Source: JBBDYH01 sp040901795 (GTDB taxonomy: Bacteria > Planctomycetota > Planctomycetia > Pirellulales > JALHPA01). Taken from it: a stretch of DNA of 64,000 nucleotides. This document shows, one piece after another, positions 1 to 8,503 of the stretch. The DNA lies in assembly GCA_040901795.1 (NCBI GenBank), contig JBBDYH010000160.1:1-64000 (forward strand), read 5' to 3'. The notes beneath the pieces are model-generated. The model ran no database searches. It was given only the letters and a program-made list of their open reading frames with translations, and had not been told where the DNA came from. Each line of letters begins with the position of its first letter. The first letter of the stretch is position 1. Both the position numbers and the translations under genes were made by a program.

Positions 1-40
1 AACCCTGAACCCTGAACCCTGAACCCTGAACCCTGAACCC
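1..40. repeat. Heptamer tandem repeat (CCCTGAA)n
   Basis: About five head-to-tail copies of CCCTGAA run up to the stop codon of the first gene. The left end is cut by the window, so the full length is unknown. It resembles other low-complexity spacer tracts here, such as the CCTTGAA-rich stretch near 61830. It is not a telomere signature in a bacterial context. Confidence 0.8.
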
Positions 41-1368
41 TATTCCACGGCCAAACTTGCACAAACCAGCTCTTCATCGTTCCGCGCGAACACGTGCTTG
101 TTCGCGTACGCCGGATGCGACCAGCACACGCCACCACGCTCGGGGAGCTGTACGCTCGTGGGCTCAATTAGCTTCGCCCGGCTGATCTCTTCGTATCCTT
201 GGGGCGACAGCCTGGCGAAGATCAGCTCGCCACGCTCATTGAACATCACGTATTTCTCGCCGTGGCGGACGAGGTGGATGTTGCTCCAACGCTCCTTTGG
301 CACCGCCTGTTGGCTCTCCCAAATCCGCTCGCCGGTGTTGGCGTCGAGGCATCGCAACTGCCCGTAGCTGTCGACGCCGTAGAGGTAATCGCCGTCGAGC
401 ACCGGCGTGCTGATCATACAGTGCAGCGCTTTGGTCTGCCGTTCGTTAAGACCCCTTGCCCGCCAGATTTGTTCCGCTGCTGGCCGATCCCCGCCCGTTA
501 GCCGCAACATCAGCGAGCCGTCGTAGAATGACGATACGAAGAGCCGCTTGCCGTCGGTCACCGGCGTAGCGGCGCCGATCGGCATCTGAACCCGCTTCAT
601 CGCCTGCTTCCAATACACTTCGCCGGTCCGGGGGTTCAAGCCGACGACGTTGTCACCTGTCCAACAGACGAGCACGCGCTTGCCAGCCTGGTCGATGACG
701 ATGGGCGACGAGTATTGTGCCGGGTCGTCGAGGGCCTTCCATCGCTCTTCGCCGGTGTTCTTATCGAACGCCACAAGGCAGGCGTTCTCCCCGGCCGCGA
801 CGACGATCAGCAAATCGCGCTCAACCAGCGGCGAGCAGGCAATGCCCCACCCGGGCATATCGACATCGTATGCCGTGACGAGATCTTTCTTCCAGAGCAC
901 GCTTCCCCGGGCGGCATCGAAGCAGAATAGGCGCCCCATCGTGCCCAGCGAATATGCCTTGCCGCTGTCGATTGTGACGGAGGCCCGCGGGCCGGCGGGG
1001 TACCCCACGTTGCGATACAGTGCGTCGTACTCGCGCGACCAGATCTTCTCGCCTGTCGATTCGTCAAAGCAGTGGACGCGCTCCAGTTGAACCGGCTCGG
1101 TGACACGATCCATAACATAGACGCGGCCGTTGGCCACGGTCGGACCGCTGTACCCGCTGCCAAGCGGAGCGCGCCACTTGATTTGCAGCTCGGGAGAATT
1201 GAACCGCTCGACGATTTCCGTCTCGCGCCATACGCCGTCCCGCTTTGGCCCCCGCCATTGCGGCCAATCGTCGGCCAGCGCAGCTCCGAAGGCGAGAACC
1301 ACCGAGCAAGCAACGACGAAGTGAAAGGACCACACCCGCCGCGCTTGCGGGCTCACCAGAATCGACAT
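40..1368 (-). CDS. Exported PQQ-like beta-propeller protein
   Basis: A 442-residue protein with a signal peptide (about residues 1-32, probable cleavage after ALA) followed by DWPQWRGP, a start common in planctomycete outer-wall propeller proteins. At least five blade repeats are visible, each ending in a form of CFDESTGEKIW, CLDANTGERIW or FDKNTGEERW, the PQQ-like repeat pattern. These proteins fold as eight-bladed propellers in the periplasm; most planctomycete members have no proven substrate and may not bind PQQ. An AGGAGG ribosome site lies about 5 bases before the ATG. It follows the ferritin-like gene on the same strand with a 39-base gap, so co-transcription is possible. Confidence 0.85.
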   Translation of the reverse strand: MSILVSPQARRVWSFHFVVACSVVLAFGAALADDWPQWRGPKRDGVWRETEIVERFNSPELQIKWRAPLGSGYSGPTVANGRVYVMDRVTEPVQLERVHCFDESTGEKIWSREYDALYRNVGYPAGPRASVTIDSGKAYSLGTMGRLFCFDAARGSVLWKKDLVTAYDVDMPGWGIACSPLVERDLLIVVAAGENACLVAFDKNTGEERWKALDDPAQYSSPIVIDQAGKRVLVCWTGDNVVGLNPRTGEVYWKQAMKRVQMPIGAATPVTDGKRLFVSSFYDGSLMLRLTGGDRPAAEQIWRARGLNERQTKALHCMISTPVLDGDYLYGVDSYGQLRCLDANTGERIWESQQAVPKERWSNIHLVRHGEKYVMFNERGELIFARLSPQGYEEISRAKLIEPTSVQLPERGGVCWSHPAYANKHVFARNDEELVCASLAVE

Positions 1369-1407
1369 GCAGGCCTCCTAGCAGGAAATTCAGTACGTTC
1401 CGAATTG

Positions 1408-2259
1408 CTAGGAGTATACGTCTTGTCCCGGACGCGGAAAAGCGGCTGTGGCTGTGGGCTTCCTCGCAGTTCTCGGCCGTGATAGCAGAGTTTGCTTGAC
1501 ATACCGCCGTGGGTCTCGCAAATGAAGCGAACGTCGAAATGCGGCATGCGCCCGACGCCAAAAGGAACGGAATGAGAAATTCGCGGCTCGAAAGACCTTT
1601 CGATGACCGTGCCAGACCACGACGCATGCGGCAGCAAAGAGCACCTTCTCGAAGAGCGTTTTGAGCATGGACAGAATCCGCGATTCCCCCCGCCTCAGCA
1701 ACCGCAGCCGTTCCGATTGAAAGCGCACGTGAGCCACCTCGTCAGCGAGGATTTGCTCACAAAGTCGCACCAACACGGTCGAACGCGTCGCGCGACGCAG
1801 CGCTGCATAATAGACCTGCGCCATGACTTCGCCGGTGAGGAGCACGATAATCATCAACTCCAAGCCGGCGCGGTGCCGCAACCAGCGGAAAACGTGATCC
1901 GTCCATTCCTTTTCCAGTCGGGATTCACCGGTAAGATCAAGTACGCGGCCCAACTCATCGGCATGGCGATGCTCTTCTGCCAGAAACATCTTAAGCGCCT
2001 CGAGGTAATCTTGGTCGCCGACGCGTTGGGCATACCGTTCCGCCACCCGGAGCAAGTGCTTTCCTTCGCCACTTTCGCCAAGCTGGAAGACTTGGATTGA
2101 ACGGATTACGGCGACCCGCTCGGTCGAGGTGAAGGCAACGCCCTCGTCCCAGGGGATGGGCCGCAAACGCGCGCGGTTTTGTCGAAAGTAGTTGACCCAT
2201 TGAGCCGAGCTACGGCAACCGACGCATTGATTGGGCAATCGTGGTAACGAGTTCGACAT
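1408..2259 (-). CDS. Ferritin-like di-iron domain protein
   Basis: A 283-residue protein. Near the N-terminus is a CVGC motif (residues 12-15). The middle holds a four-helix ferritin-like core with iron-ligand patterns ExxH at E65/H68, E96/H99 and E174/H177, plus E144 in a hydrophobic helix. This is the arrangement of di-iron carboxylate proteins (ferritin, rubrerythrin, diiron oxidases). The last 90 residues are Arg-rich and of unknown role. GAGGGAG lies about 8 bases before the ATG. The gene starts 12 bases after ispH ends, so the two are probably one transcript; an iron-handling protein beside a 4Fe-4S enzyme is suggestive, but a functional link is inference. Confidence 0.75.
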   Translation of the reverse strand: MSNSLPRLPNQCVGCRSSAQWVNYFRQNRARLRPIPWDEGVAFTSTERVAVIRSIQVFQLGESGEGKHLLRVAERYAQRVGDQDYLEALKMFLAEEHRHADELGRVLDLTGESRLEKEWTDHVFRWLRHRAGLELMIIVLLTGEVMAQVYYAALRRATRSTVLVRLCEQILADEVAHVRFQSERLRLLRRGESRILSMLKTLFEKVLFAAACVVVWHGHRKVFRAANFSFRSFWRRAHAAFRRSLHLRDPRRYVKQTLLSRPRTARKPTATAAFPRPGQDVYS

Positions 2260-2271
2260 CGCGGTACTCCC

Positions 2272-3108
2272 TCATAACTGTTCGAGCGCTCGCTGAACTT
2301 CGTTGATCGTTTCATCCAAGGTTGAAGTGCCGGCGGTCAATCCGACGACGTGCACATCCACGAACCAATCGGCCTTAATGTCGTCGGCTCGTTCGACATG
2401 GAATACCGCCGCGCCATGATCTCGCGCCAGAGCTACCAGCTCGCGCGTATTGTTCGAATTGCGGCCGCCAACGACCACGATTGCCCCCACTTGGGCCAGC
2501 AGCTTCATCACGGCCGACTGTCGATCCCGCGTCGGCTGGCAGATGGTGTCGACAAAGCGAACTTCGGCGTCCGGGTTGTGGCGGACAATCGCGCGCCGAA
2601 TCAGCTCTGCGGTGCGAGGCGGAGTCGTCGATTGACACACGACGCCGATTCGATCACTGGCAAAGCATCTCGCGTCGCTTACGCCTTGAACGATGGCGAA
2701 TTGTTTCAAATCTTCGACGATGCCTTGCACCTCGACATGACCGGGGCGGCCGATTACGACAACGAACCACCCCCCGGCAGCCAGGTCTTGCGCCGCCCGA
2801 TGAACGCGCCGCACGAGCGGGCAGGTCACATCGATGAGCTGCTTGCCGGCTGCTTCGAGCCACGTCCGGCGGCGGTCGCTGATGCCATGGGCGGTAATTA
2901 GAACCTGATCGTCGGCGGGCAGCGTCTGCCGCTCGGCTTCTTGCACAACTTTGAAACCCCGTGTGTCGAGCTGTTGCTGCACGGCAGGGTTGTGGACCAG
3001 CTCGCCATAGACGGTCACTTGGCCGGGATCCGCAAGCCGCTCGGTGAGGGCCAACGCATCTCGGACGCCGAAACATAATCCGAGTGACTCAGCTCGCAAT
3101 ACGCGCAT
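2272..3108 (-). CDS. ispH: 4-hydroxy-3-methylbut-2-enyl diphosphate reductase
   Basis: The last enzyme of the MEP isoprenoid pathway, reducing HMBPP to IPP and DMAPP with a 4Fe-4S cluster. The three cluster cysteines are present (C12 in LGLCFGVRDA, C96 in DVTCPLVRRVH, C190 in DTICQPTRDRQ), together with the GGRNSNNT substrate loop. Length is 278 residues from the chosen ATG. The frame could extend 12 codons upstream to 3144, but GGAGA sits 9 bases before the ATG at 3108, and the extension would run through a palindrome, so the shorter form is preferred. That palindrome (3123-3147) directly before the ribosome site suggests control by the neighbouring winged-helix regulator. Confidence 0.95.
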   Translation of the reverse strand: MRVLRAESLGLCFGVRDALALTERLADPGQVTVYGELVHNPAVQQQLDTRGFKVVQEAERQTLPADDQVLITAHGISDRRRTWLEAAGKQLIDVTCPLVRRVHRAAQDLAAGGWFVVVIGRPGHVEVQGIVEDLKQFAIVQGVSDARCFASDRIGVVCQSTTPPRTAELIRRAIVRHNPDAEVRFVDTICQPTRDRQSAVMKLLAQVGAIVVVGGRNSNNTRELVALARDHGAAVFHVERADDIKADWFVDVHVVGLTAGTSTLDETINEVQRALEQL

Positions 3109-3122
3109 CGTGATAGTCTCCA

Positions 3123-3147
3123 TGCAAAGCACTTTGCAATACAAAGT
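3123..3147. promoter_or_regulatory. Candidate operator before ispH
   Basis: Two overlapping palindromes: TGCAAAG-CA-CTTTGCA (3123-3138) and ACTTTG-CAATA-CAAAGT (3131-3147). The second has the same 6-5-6 design as the site at 4187-4203, in front of the regulator operon. It lies just upstream of the ispH ribosome site, where a bound repressor would block transcription. That the encoded winged-helix protein binds it is inference. Confidence 0.6.
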
Positions 3148-3162
3148 AACGGATGAAAAAAA

Positions 3163-3561
3163 TTAGTCCGCCAGTTTCACCACTTTGCTGCGCAACAGTG
3201 AAGTTTCCTCTTGACCCTCGCGCGCCTTAGCCGCAGCGACCACCTCCTCCAGTAGGTCCAAATACTCAAGGAAGCGTTTTCTCCCTCGCAGCGTGATCCG
3301 GCAGAGCGTTTGCGGATAGTTATCCTTGAACCTTTTCGAGACTTCGACCATGCCTGCTTCCTGTAACGTCTTCAGATGGCGGTTCAGGTTGCCGTCGGTG
3401 AGCGAGCAGAGCTCCTTCAGGTCATTAAACAATAGACCCTCCGAGTGTGTGACCAGCGACGTCAGGATGCCCAGACGCGCCTTCTCGTGCATTACTCGGT
3501 CCAGCCCCTCATAGGCGAACTGGCCAGGCCGGTTGACTTCGCGAGCAGATTTCTTAGCCAT
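3163..3561 (-). CDS. Winged-helix DNA-binding regulator
   Basis: A 132-residue protein resembling the winged-helix family PF13601 (related to MarR/ArsR folds). Residues about 25-95 form the helix-turn-helix and wing: a helix with HEKARLGILTSLV, a recognition region with LTDGNLNRHLKTLQEAGMV, then a wing with the RITLRGRKRFLEYLDLL end. The C-terminal 30 residues are charged. The frame could start at 3747, but the ATG at 3561 overlaps the membrane-protein stop by 8 bases, which implies translational coupling and fits family length. Family members usually sit beside a small membrane protein and repress their own operon. Confidence 0.8.
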   Translation of the reverse strand: MAKKSAREVNRPGQFAYEGLDRVMHEKARLGILTSLVTHSEGLLFNDLKELCSLTDGNLNRHLKTLQEAGMVEVSKRFKDNYPQTLCRITLRGRKRFLEYLDLLEEVVAAAKAREGQEETSLLRSKVVKLAD

Positions 3562-4162
3562 CTTGCCGCTCCCATTCTGCATACAAGACTGCCGCGGCAA
3601 ACAACTGACCGACGCCGAACGTTCCGACCATCGCCCATGCGGAAAAAGCCGCCTCGCCGCGGGCAAATAGCAAGCACAGGACGCCGGCGGCAAGATAATA
3701 AAGCCCGACGAGCACGGTCGCGCGAGGAAACAAACGGTGCGACGCAAACACGCACAGGGCGAACAGCACCGACCACAGTCCCGGCAACAACCACAGGCTT
3801 TCCGGGGCCGTCCGGTAGAGCGTGTACGTCAACAGAGCGCCCGCGACGAGCGGGGGTGCGATTTGCTCGAACGCCAACCGCGTCACGCTCCTCAAGAGCT
3901 CCGACTCACTGCGATAGTAACGCAGGACCAGTCGGCCGGCCGGTACGGCGAACCCCAACACTGCTGTCAGTGTCCACAACCCGAGATAGCGTTCGATCTG
4001 GTCTTGCGGCACTGGAATCCAGAGCACTTGAATGGCGGCCGCAATGAAGGCCAACACGCCGGAGAATCCAACACTCGCCGACCGCAGCGCCCGGCATTGT
4101 TCGGTGCGCGCGATCTGATTGCGGATTTCGGCTATATCCAGAAGGGCTTGGTGAAGGTGCAT
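3554..4162 (-). CDS. Six-helix membrane protein, partner of the regulator
   Basis: A 202-residue integral membrane protein with about six hydrophobic segments (near residues 31-50, 60-80, 90-110, 122-142, 150-170, 175-195) and no signal peptide. No catalytic motif is visible. It shares an operon with the winged-helix gene (8-base overlap). Such pairs are widespread in Planctomycetes and Acidobacteria as far as I know, but the membrane protein has no assigned function; it could be a sensor or a modulator of the regulator. A palindrome lies 25 bases before its ATG. Confidence 0.7.
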   Translation of the reverse strand: MHLHQALLDIAEIRNQIARTEQCRALRSASVGFSGVLAFIAAAIQVLWIPVPQDQIERYLGLWTLTAVLGFAVPAGRLVLRYYRSESELLRSVTRLAFEQIAPPLVAGALLTYTLYRTAPESLWLLPGLWSVLFALCVFASHRLFPRATVLVGLYYLAAGVLCLLFARGEAAFSAWAMVGTFGVGQLFAAAVLYAEWERQDG

Positions 4163-4623
4163 TGTGGGCCTCGAGCGCAGGCTACAACTTTGTGATGCAA
4201 AGTATAGTCCCTGTTCAAAAGCGCGTCAATGGTTTTGTGACCACTGCAAAAAGGCAGGCTGAGATGCTTACTCGGCTTCGGTCTGCGGAGGTCGAATTCG
4301 CAGCCGGCCGGGCTCGACGGTAATAATAGCGCCACGAAGTCGCCATGTAACGCCAGCACGTCAAAGCACCTTGCCGCTTGCTGATGCGCCGAAACATCAA
4401 CCAAGCGGATGATGCCGCAGTGAGGCGATCCGTGCAAAACAGCGAGCTCTCCAAAGTCCTTGTCCAATGTTACCAGGATGCACCCTTCGCGATGCGCGAT
4501 CGTCAGAATCTCGTTGTCGCCTGGATCCTTCGGCCAATTGCCACACCAATCCACTTCATGTCCGGCGTCGCGGAGCGTCTGAACCGCCCCGCCCCAAACG
4601 CACGAATCAAGCAGCAATTTCAT
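4132..4623 (-). CDS. DUF5615 PIN-like toxin, with C-terminal extension
   Basis: The first 110 or so residues match the DUF5615 (Mut7-C/PIN-like) toxin pattern: MKLLLDSCVW start, an acidic site in KDPGDNEILTIA, and VTLDKDFGELA. PIN-like toxins are thought to be Mg-dependent ribonucleases. It overlaps the DUF433 antitoxin by 4 bases (ATGA). Family members usually end near residue 110-120; this frame continues to 163 residues through the operator at 4187-4203 and overlaps the membrane-protein gene by 31 bases. The tail has no family resemblance, so a lost stop codon or a frameshift near the original end is likely. Confidence 0.75.
   Translation of the reverse strand: MKLLLDSCVWGGAVQTLRDAGHEVDWCGNWPKDPGDNEILTIAHREGCILVTLDKDFGELAVLHGSPHCGIIRLVDVSAHQQAARCFDVLALHGDFVALLLPSSPAGCEFDLRRPKPSKHLSLPFCSGHKTIDALLNRDYTLHHKVVACARGPQCTFTKPFWI
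4187..4203. promoter_or_regulatory. Candidate operator before the regulator operon
   Basis: ACTTTG-TGATG-CAAAGT, a perfect 6-base inverted repeat with a 5-base spacer, 25 bases before the membrane-protein ATG. It matches the site at 3131-3147 in both arms. It also lies inside the 3' end of the DUF5615 reading frame, so the promoter of this operon overlaps an upstream coding sequence. Confidence 0.6.
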
Positions 4624-4871
4624 GCGCCAGATTCCTGCGGCAGCAGTTCGATCCGTTCATGCCCGACTACCCGGCGTGCATAGGCCAAGCAGGCCTGTAC
4701 GTCTAACGGTTCAAGCCAAGCGTATCCGGCGAGAATGGTCTCGGGTGAATCCCCAGCGGCCAGCATGCCAAGAACATGCTCCACGGCCAGGCGCCGGCCA
4801 CGGATGATCGGCTTTCCACCAAAGATCTGCGGGTCGAAAGTAATCCGGCTCAAAAGTTCTTGCTCGCTCAT
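4620..4871 (-). CDS. DUF433 family antitoxin
   Basis: An 83-residue protein with the DUF433 core: ITFDPQIFGGKPIIRGRRLA, then VLGMLAAGDSPETILAGY and a DVQACLAYA helix. DUF433 proteins are small helix-turn-helix-like antitoxins that almost always precede a DUF5615 toxin, as here (4-base overlap). The pair should be self-regulated, though I see no clear palindrome upstream (4872-4930). Confidence 0.85.
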   Translation of the reverse strand: MSEQELLSRITFDPQIFGGKPIIRGRRLAVEHVLGMLAAGDSPETILAGYAWLEPLDVQACLAYARRVVGHERIELLPQESGA

Positions 4872-4942
4872 GGCGGCGCGATCCGAGAAAAGTCGTTATG
4901 CAAGATTAGGTACGATTAACAAATACCAGTTTTATGCCGACG

Positions 4943-5815
4943 TTACCCTCTCGTCAGCCGCCGAAACCGCTCGATCAAATCCTTTGTCACCGGCCCCGGC
5001 ACACCGGTCCCGATCTTGCGGCGGTCCACTTTCACCACGGGGATCACTTCGGCTGCGGAGCCCGTCAAAAAACACTCGTCGGCAATGTAGACGTCGTGCC
5101 GCGTGAGTGAGACCTCCCTAACTTCGTAGTTAGCCTTCCGCGCCAACTCGATCAACGCGTCGCGCGTGATGCCTTCGAGAATCCCGGCGTCGGTCGGCGG
5201 CGTGAGCAGCACGTTGTTTCGCACCAAAAAGATATTGTCCCCCGTGCACTCGGCCACTTCTCCCTTGTGGTTCAGCATTAACGCCTCGACGCAACCCGCT
5301 TGCAATCCCTCGATCTTCGCCAGGATATTGTTGAGATAATTCAGCGACTTGATTCGTGGGCTGAGCGCCGCCGGATGGTTCCGCATCGTGCTGGCGGTAA
5401 CGATCTCCAATCCGTTCTGGTAGAAGTCGTCTGGATACAGGGCAATGTGGTCGGTGATGATGATTACCTGCGGGTGGCTTGTGCGGTTCGGGTCGAGTCC
5501 CAGGCTGCCCGCCCCGCGCGTGACGACGAGCCGGATATACCCGTCGGCGATGTTGTTGGCCGCCAGCGTATCGTTGACCGCCTTGGCCATCGCCGGGCGG
5601 CTCAGCGGAATCTCCAGCGCGATCGCCTTGGCGGAATTCCAGAGGCGCTCCAGGTGCTGCTCGAGGCGAAACACCTTGCCGCCGTAGCTGCGCATCCCCT
5701 CGAAAACGCCGTCGCCGTAGAGCAACCCATGATCATAGACGCTGATCTTAGCGTCGTCTTTGTCGTAGAGCTTTCCCGAAATGAAAATCTTCAATGATTG
5801 TCCTTTGCCCGCCAT
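4943..5815 (-). CDS. ilvE: Branched-chain amino acid aminotransferase (class IV)
   Basis: A PLP-dependent class IV aminotransferase that interconverts Val, Leu and Ile with their 2-oxo acids. Family features: YDHGLLYGDGVFEGMRSYGG near the N-terminus, the PLP lysine in IKSLNYLNNILAK (about residue 156 from the chosen start) and EVAECTGDNIFLV, the PLP phosphate region. 290 residues from the ATG at 5815; the frame also has a TTG six codons upstream, less likely. D-amino acid transaminases share the fold, so substrate is inferred from overall similarity. It is monocistronic, with a 109-base gap to the transporter gene behind it. Confidence 0.85.
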   Translation of the reverse strand: MAGKGQSLKIFISGKLYDKDDAKISVYDHGLLYGDGVFEGMRSYGGKVFRLEQHLERLWNSAKAIALEIPLSRPAMAKAVNDTLAANNIADGYIRLVVTRGAGSLGLDPNRTSHPQVIIITDHIALYPDDFYQNGLEIVTASTMRNHPAALSPRIKSLNYLNNILAKIEGLQAGCVEALMLNHKGEVAECTGDNIFLVRNNVLLTPPTDAGILEGITRDALIELARKANYEVREVSLTRHDVYIADECFLTGSAAEVIPVVKVDRRKIGTGVPGPVTKDLIERFRRLTRG

Positions 5816-5952
5816 AACGAAGTCTCGCGACAAGCGCGAGCGAAAAGTTTTTAGATGGTCGCCGCCGTTCGTCGCACTGCTGAAATGCGCGCTTTACGGC
5901 TGCATTTCACCCGTCAAAGCATAGCTTTTGCCGACTGGTGCGTTTGCTGCAC

Positions 5953-6744
5953 CTAGGGAGATGCCTGTTCGACGCGCCCGGCGGCGAGGCGCACGACCCG
6001 GTCCGCCTGACCCGCAATCGTAAGATCGTGCGTCACCATGATAATAGAGAGGTTCTCCTGCCGGTTCAAGGTTCGCAGGATGGCGAGGATTTCCGCGCCG
6101 GTCGTCTGATCGAGGTTTCCGGTGGGTTCATCGGCCAAGAGGATTTGCGGTCGATTCACCAAGGCACGCGCAATTGCGGCCCGCTGCATTTCGCCCCCCG
6201 ACAGCTCGCGCGGGCGGTGCTTCAACCGGTGCGACAGACCGACCTTGTCGAGCAGCTCCTTGGCGGCGGCCACGTGCCGGCGGCGGTGTGCGAAATACGA
6301 CCAGGGCCCATGTTGAATCATTAGCGGCATCAGCACGTTCTCCAGCGTGCTCAGTTCCGGCAGCAGATGATAAAACTGAAAGATCATGCCGAACTCTTCG
6401 TTCCGCAAGCGATCGCGGTGTGTAGCGGCGAGGTGGTCGATGCGATAGCCAAGGAAATGCACTTCGCCGGCCGTCGGTGCATCGAGCGTCCCCAGGCAGT
6501 GCAACAACGTGCTCTTGCCCGAGCCGCTTTGTCCCACGATCGCCAAGAACTCACCGCAGCGCAACTCCAAATCGACCCCCTTCAAGACGGGGATATCCAC
6601 CGCCGCCTTGCGGTAGTTTTTCCGCAACCCGACGGCCGCCATGTGCATCTCGGCATCGTCGAAATCCCGCGCCGCACTTGGCCGCGGATCGATGCGCTTC
6701 TTTGCCGCGCTCGGTGCGTAATGAACTTCGGCCTGCATCAGCAT
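5953..6744 (-). CDS. lolD: LolD-type ABC transporter ATP-binding protein
   Basis: A 263-residue ABC ATPase of the LolD/MacB group. Walker A GQSGSGKST, Q-loop in FQFYHLLPELSTLENV, signature LSGGEMQRAAIARAL, Walker B ILLADEPTGNLD and the H-loop MVTHD are all present. The phrase QFYHLLPELSTLENV is typical of lipoprotein-release systems. It follows its permease with a 47-base gap, together forming a predicted outer-membrane-directed lipoprotein exporter in the inner membrane. AAGGAG lies 3 bases before the first ATG and 9 before a second ATG at 6738, which may be the real start. The first 35 residues are an extension not found in most LolD proteins. Confidence 0.88.
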   Translation of the reverse strand: MLMQAEVHYAPSAAKKRIDPRPSAARDFDDAEMHMAAVGLRKNYRKAAVDIPVLKGVDLELRCGEFLAIVGQSGSGKSTLLHCLGTLDAPTAGEVHFLGYRIDHLAATHRDRLRNEEFGMIFQFYHLLPELSTLENVLMPLMIQHGPWSYFAHRRRHVAAAKELLDKVGLSHRLKHRPRELSGGEMQRAAIARALVNRPQILLADEPTGNLDQTTGAEILAILRTLNRQENLSIIMVTHDLTIAGQADRVVRLAAGRVEQASP

Positions 6745-6791
6745 AATCTCCTTATCATCTCCTCATCTCCCTCCGCATCCCCCCCATCTCC

Positions 6792-8336
6792 TTACTCGTA
6801 CCGCAGCGCCTCGACCGGGTGCAGCCGCGCCGCGCGCCGCGCCGGCAGCACGCTAGCCAGCACCGCAATCGCAATCGATCCCATGACCACCCACCCGACT
6901 GTCAACGGCTCGACAATCGTCGGTATGCGGAAGAAGTAATAGATCGACGGATCAAACACCTTGGTGCCTGTAATCGACTCGAGCACGTCGCGCACTTCGT
7001 TGATGTAGTGCACAAACAGTAGGCCCAGTCCCAGCCCTGCGCCAGCTCCGACCGTGCCCAGCGAAAGCCCGTAGCTCAGAAAGATTCCCATCACACCGCT
7101 ACGCGAGGCGCCCAGCGACTTCAACACGCCGATGTCGCGGGTCTTTTCGACGACAATCATGTAAAAGATAGCCAGGATGCCAAAACCGGCCACGGCGATA
7201 ATCAGGAACAACAAGATGTTGAGGATCGATTTTTCCAGCGCCACAGCCGTAAGCAGCGAGCTTTGCTTGTCCTGCCACGTAAAGATGCCGTACAGCTCGG
7301 CCCGAAACGCGGCACGCAGCTTGTCGCGGACGAGTTCGCCGTCCGCCTCGTTCTTCAGCTTAATCTGGATCGACGTGATGTTGGCGACGTCCGTCGACGG
7401 GTCAATCATCCCTCGAAAGTCTTGCAGCTCGCGGAGCGGCACAAACACGAATTGCGAGTCGTACTCGCTCATCTTGCTCTCGTAGACATCCACGACCGTA
7501 AACACTCGCGATTCGCCGGTGGGCTTTGGATTCATCGAACTCGGCATCGTCGGCACGGTAAGCTGCACGTCGTCGCCGGGAATCGCCAGAAACCGGTCGG
7601 CTTGCTCGCTAGGCAGATACTGCGAGATCAAACCCTTGCCAATGATCACGCCGACATGCTGATGCGTGGTTTCGTCGAAAACGTTGTCGCGCTGTTGAGC
7701 GTCCCGCCCGGCCCCGCCGCCCGCAAAAGGATCCTGCGGAGTCTGACTCGGCCCTTGTTGTCGCCGGCGCGCCGCTTCAAGCTGCAACAGTTCCTTCTTG
7801 CGCTGGCCCCACATCTTTCGGTGCCTCCAACCCGCCCGCTCCAGGTCGGGGCGCGGCACTGCATTCTGCGGGCTCTGATGATCGACGACGTCATAGCCGC
7901 GCTCATGCAGCGAGAAGCTGAGCTTGCGGCGGTTGTCGGGGTGCTGCAAGTACTTGGCAAAGTCGCTCACGCTGGCATGCGTCGCTTCGTCGATGCCGAT
8001 CAAGAGAATTTGCCGGTTGAACTGATGCCCGCGGAACTCGTACGTCAGCATCGCCGGCACGGTGACAACCGGCGTCATGCCTTCGATGTAATCGCCGGCC
8101 ACGCGGCGGATCTCCTCCATGTGACGTTCGGCGTCCGGGAAGCCATTCAACCCCGGCCCCTCAAAGATGACATCGGCCAGAATGCCGTGCATCCGCTCCA
8201 TCATCTCGTGCGTAAAGCCGGCCATCACGCTGTTGACCACGATCAGCGTGGCAACTCCGAGCGTAACGCTGATGATCGACGCCAACGCGATCCATCGCGT
8301 CCGCAGATACCGCCAGCCGAGAAGGAATTTGTACAT
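6792..8336 (-). CDS. LolC/LolE-type ABC transporter permease
   Basis: A 514-residue permease with the FtsX-like design: one membrane segment at about residues 12-40, a large periplasmic MacB-like domain, then three membrane segments in the last 150 residues with the FtsX loop (EKTRDIGVLKSLGASRSGVMG) and the C-terminal LPARRAARLHPVEALRYE. It pairs with the LolD-type ATPase. A Gln/Arg-rich insert around residues 175-220 in the periplasmic part is unusual. The ATG at 8336 has AAGGA 6 bases upstream; a GTG at 8363 adjoins a hairpin repeat and is less likely. Only one permease is present, so it would act as a homodimer. Confidence 0.88.
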   Translation of the reverse strand: MYKFLLGWRYLRTRWIALASIISVTLGVATLIVVNSVMAGFTHEMMERMHGILADVIFEGPGLNGFPDAERHMEEIRRVAGDYIEGMTPVVTVPAMLTYEFRGHQFNRQILLIGIDEATHASVSDFAKYLQHPDNRRKLSFSLHERGYDVVDHQSPQNAVPRPDLERAGWRHRKMWGQRKKELLQLEAARRRQQGPSQTPQDPFAGGGAGRDAQQRDNVFDETTHQHVGVIIGKGLISQYLPSEQADRFLAIPGDDVQLTVPTMPSSMNPKPTGESRVFTVVDVYESKMSEYDSQFVFVPLRELQDFRGMIDPSTDVANITSIQIKLKNEADGELVRDKLRAAFRAELYGIFTWQDKQSSLLTAVALEKSILNILLFLIIAVAGFGILAIFYMIVVEKTRDIGVLKSLGASRSGVMGIFLSYGLSLGTVGAGAGLGLGLLFVHYINEVRDVLESITGTKVFDPSIYYFFRIPTIVEPLTVGWVVMGSIAIAVLASVLPARRAARLHPVEALRYE

Positions 8337-8362
8337 GGCGTCCTTGCCGTCCGTGGGGTTCA

Positions 8363-8500
8363 CTCGTTCCCAGGCTCTGCCTGGGAACGCACTGTCCGCC
8401 AGGCTCCGCCTGGCTGGTTACCGGTGGTCGTTCGTTTACTCTGCTTCACGAGGCAGAGCCTCGCAGGCATTGGGTTTCCCAGGCGGAGCCTGGGAACCAG
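8363..8500. repeat. Triple-hairpin repeat, family A, copy 1
   Basis: An element of about 137 bases with hairpins in a fixed order: CGTTCCCAGGCTCTGCCTGG..., an inner AGGCAGAGCC hairpin, and TTCCCAGGCGGAGCCTGGGA at the far end. Ends are inverted copies of each other. Other copies are at 18703-18835 and 28628-28764. It fills the space between the permease start and the lysS stop, ending 4 bases from that stop. Confidence 0.8.
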
Positions 8501-8503
8501 GGG

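Noticed and set aside
1..40. Telomere-like CCCTGAA repeats
   Set aside because: The array is short, sits at the arbitrary window edge beside a bacterial gene, and similar words fill other spacers. It is treated as a low-complexity spacer repeat.
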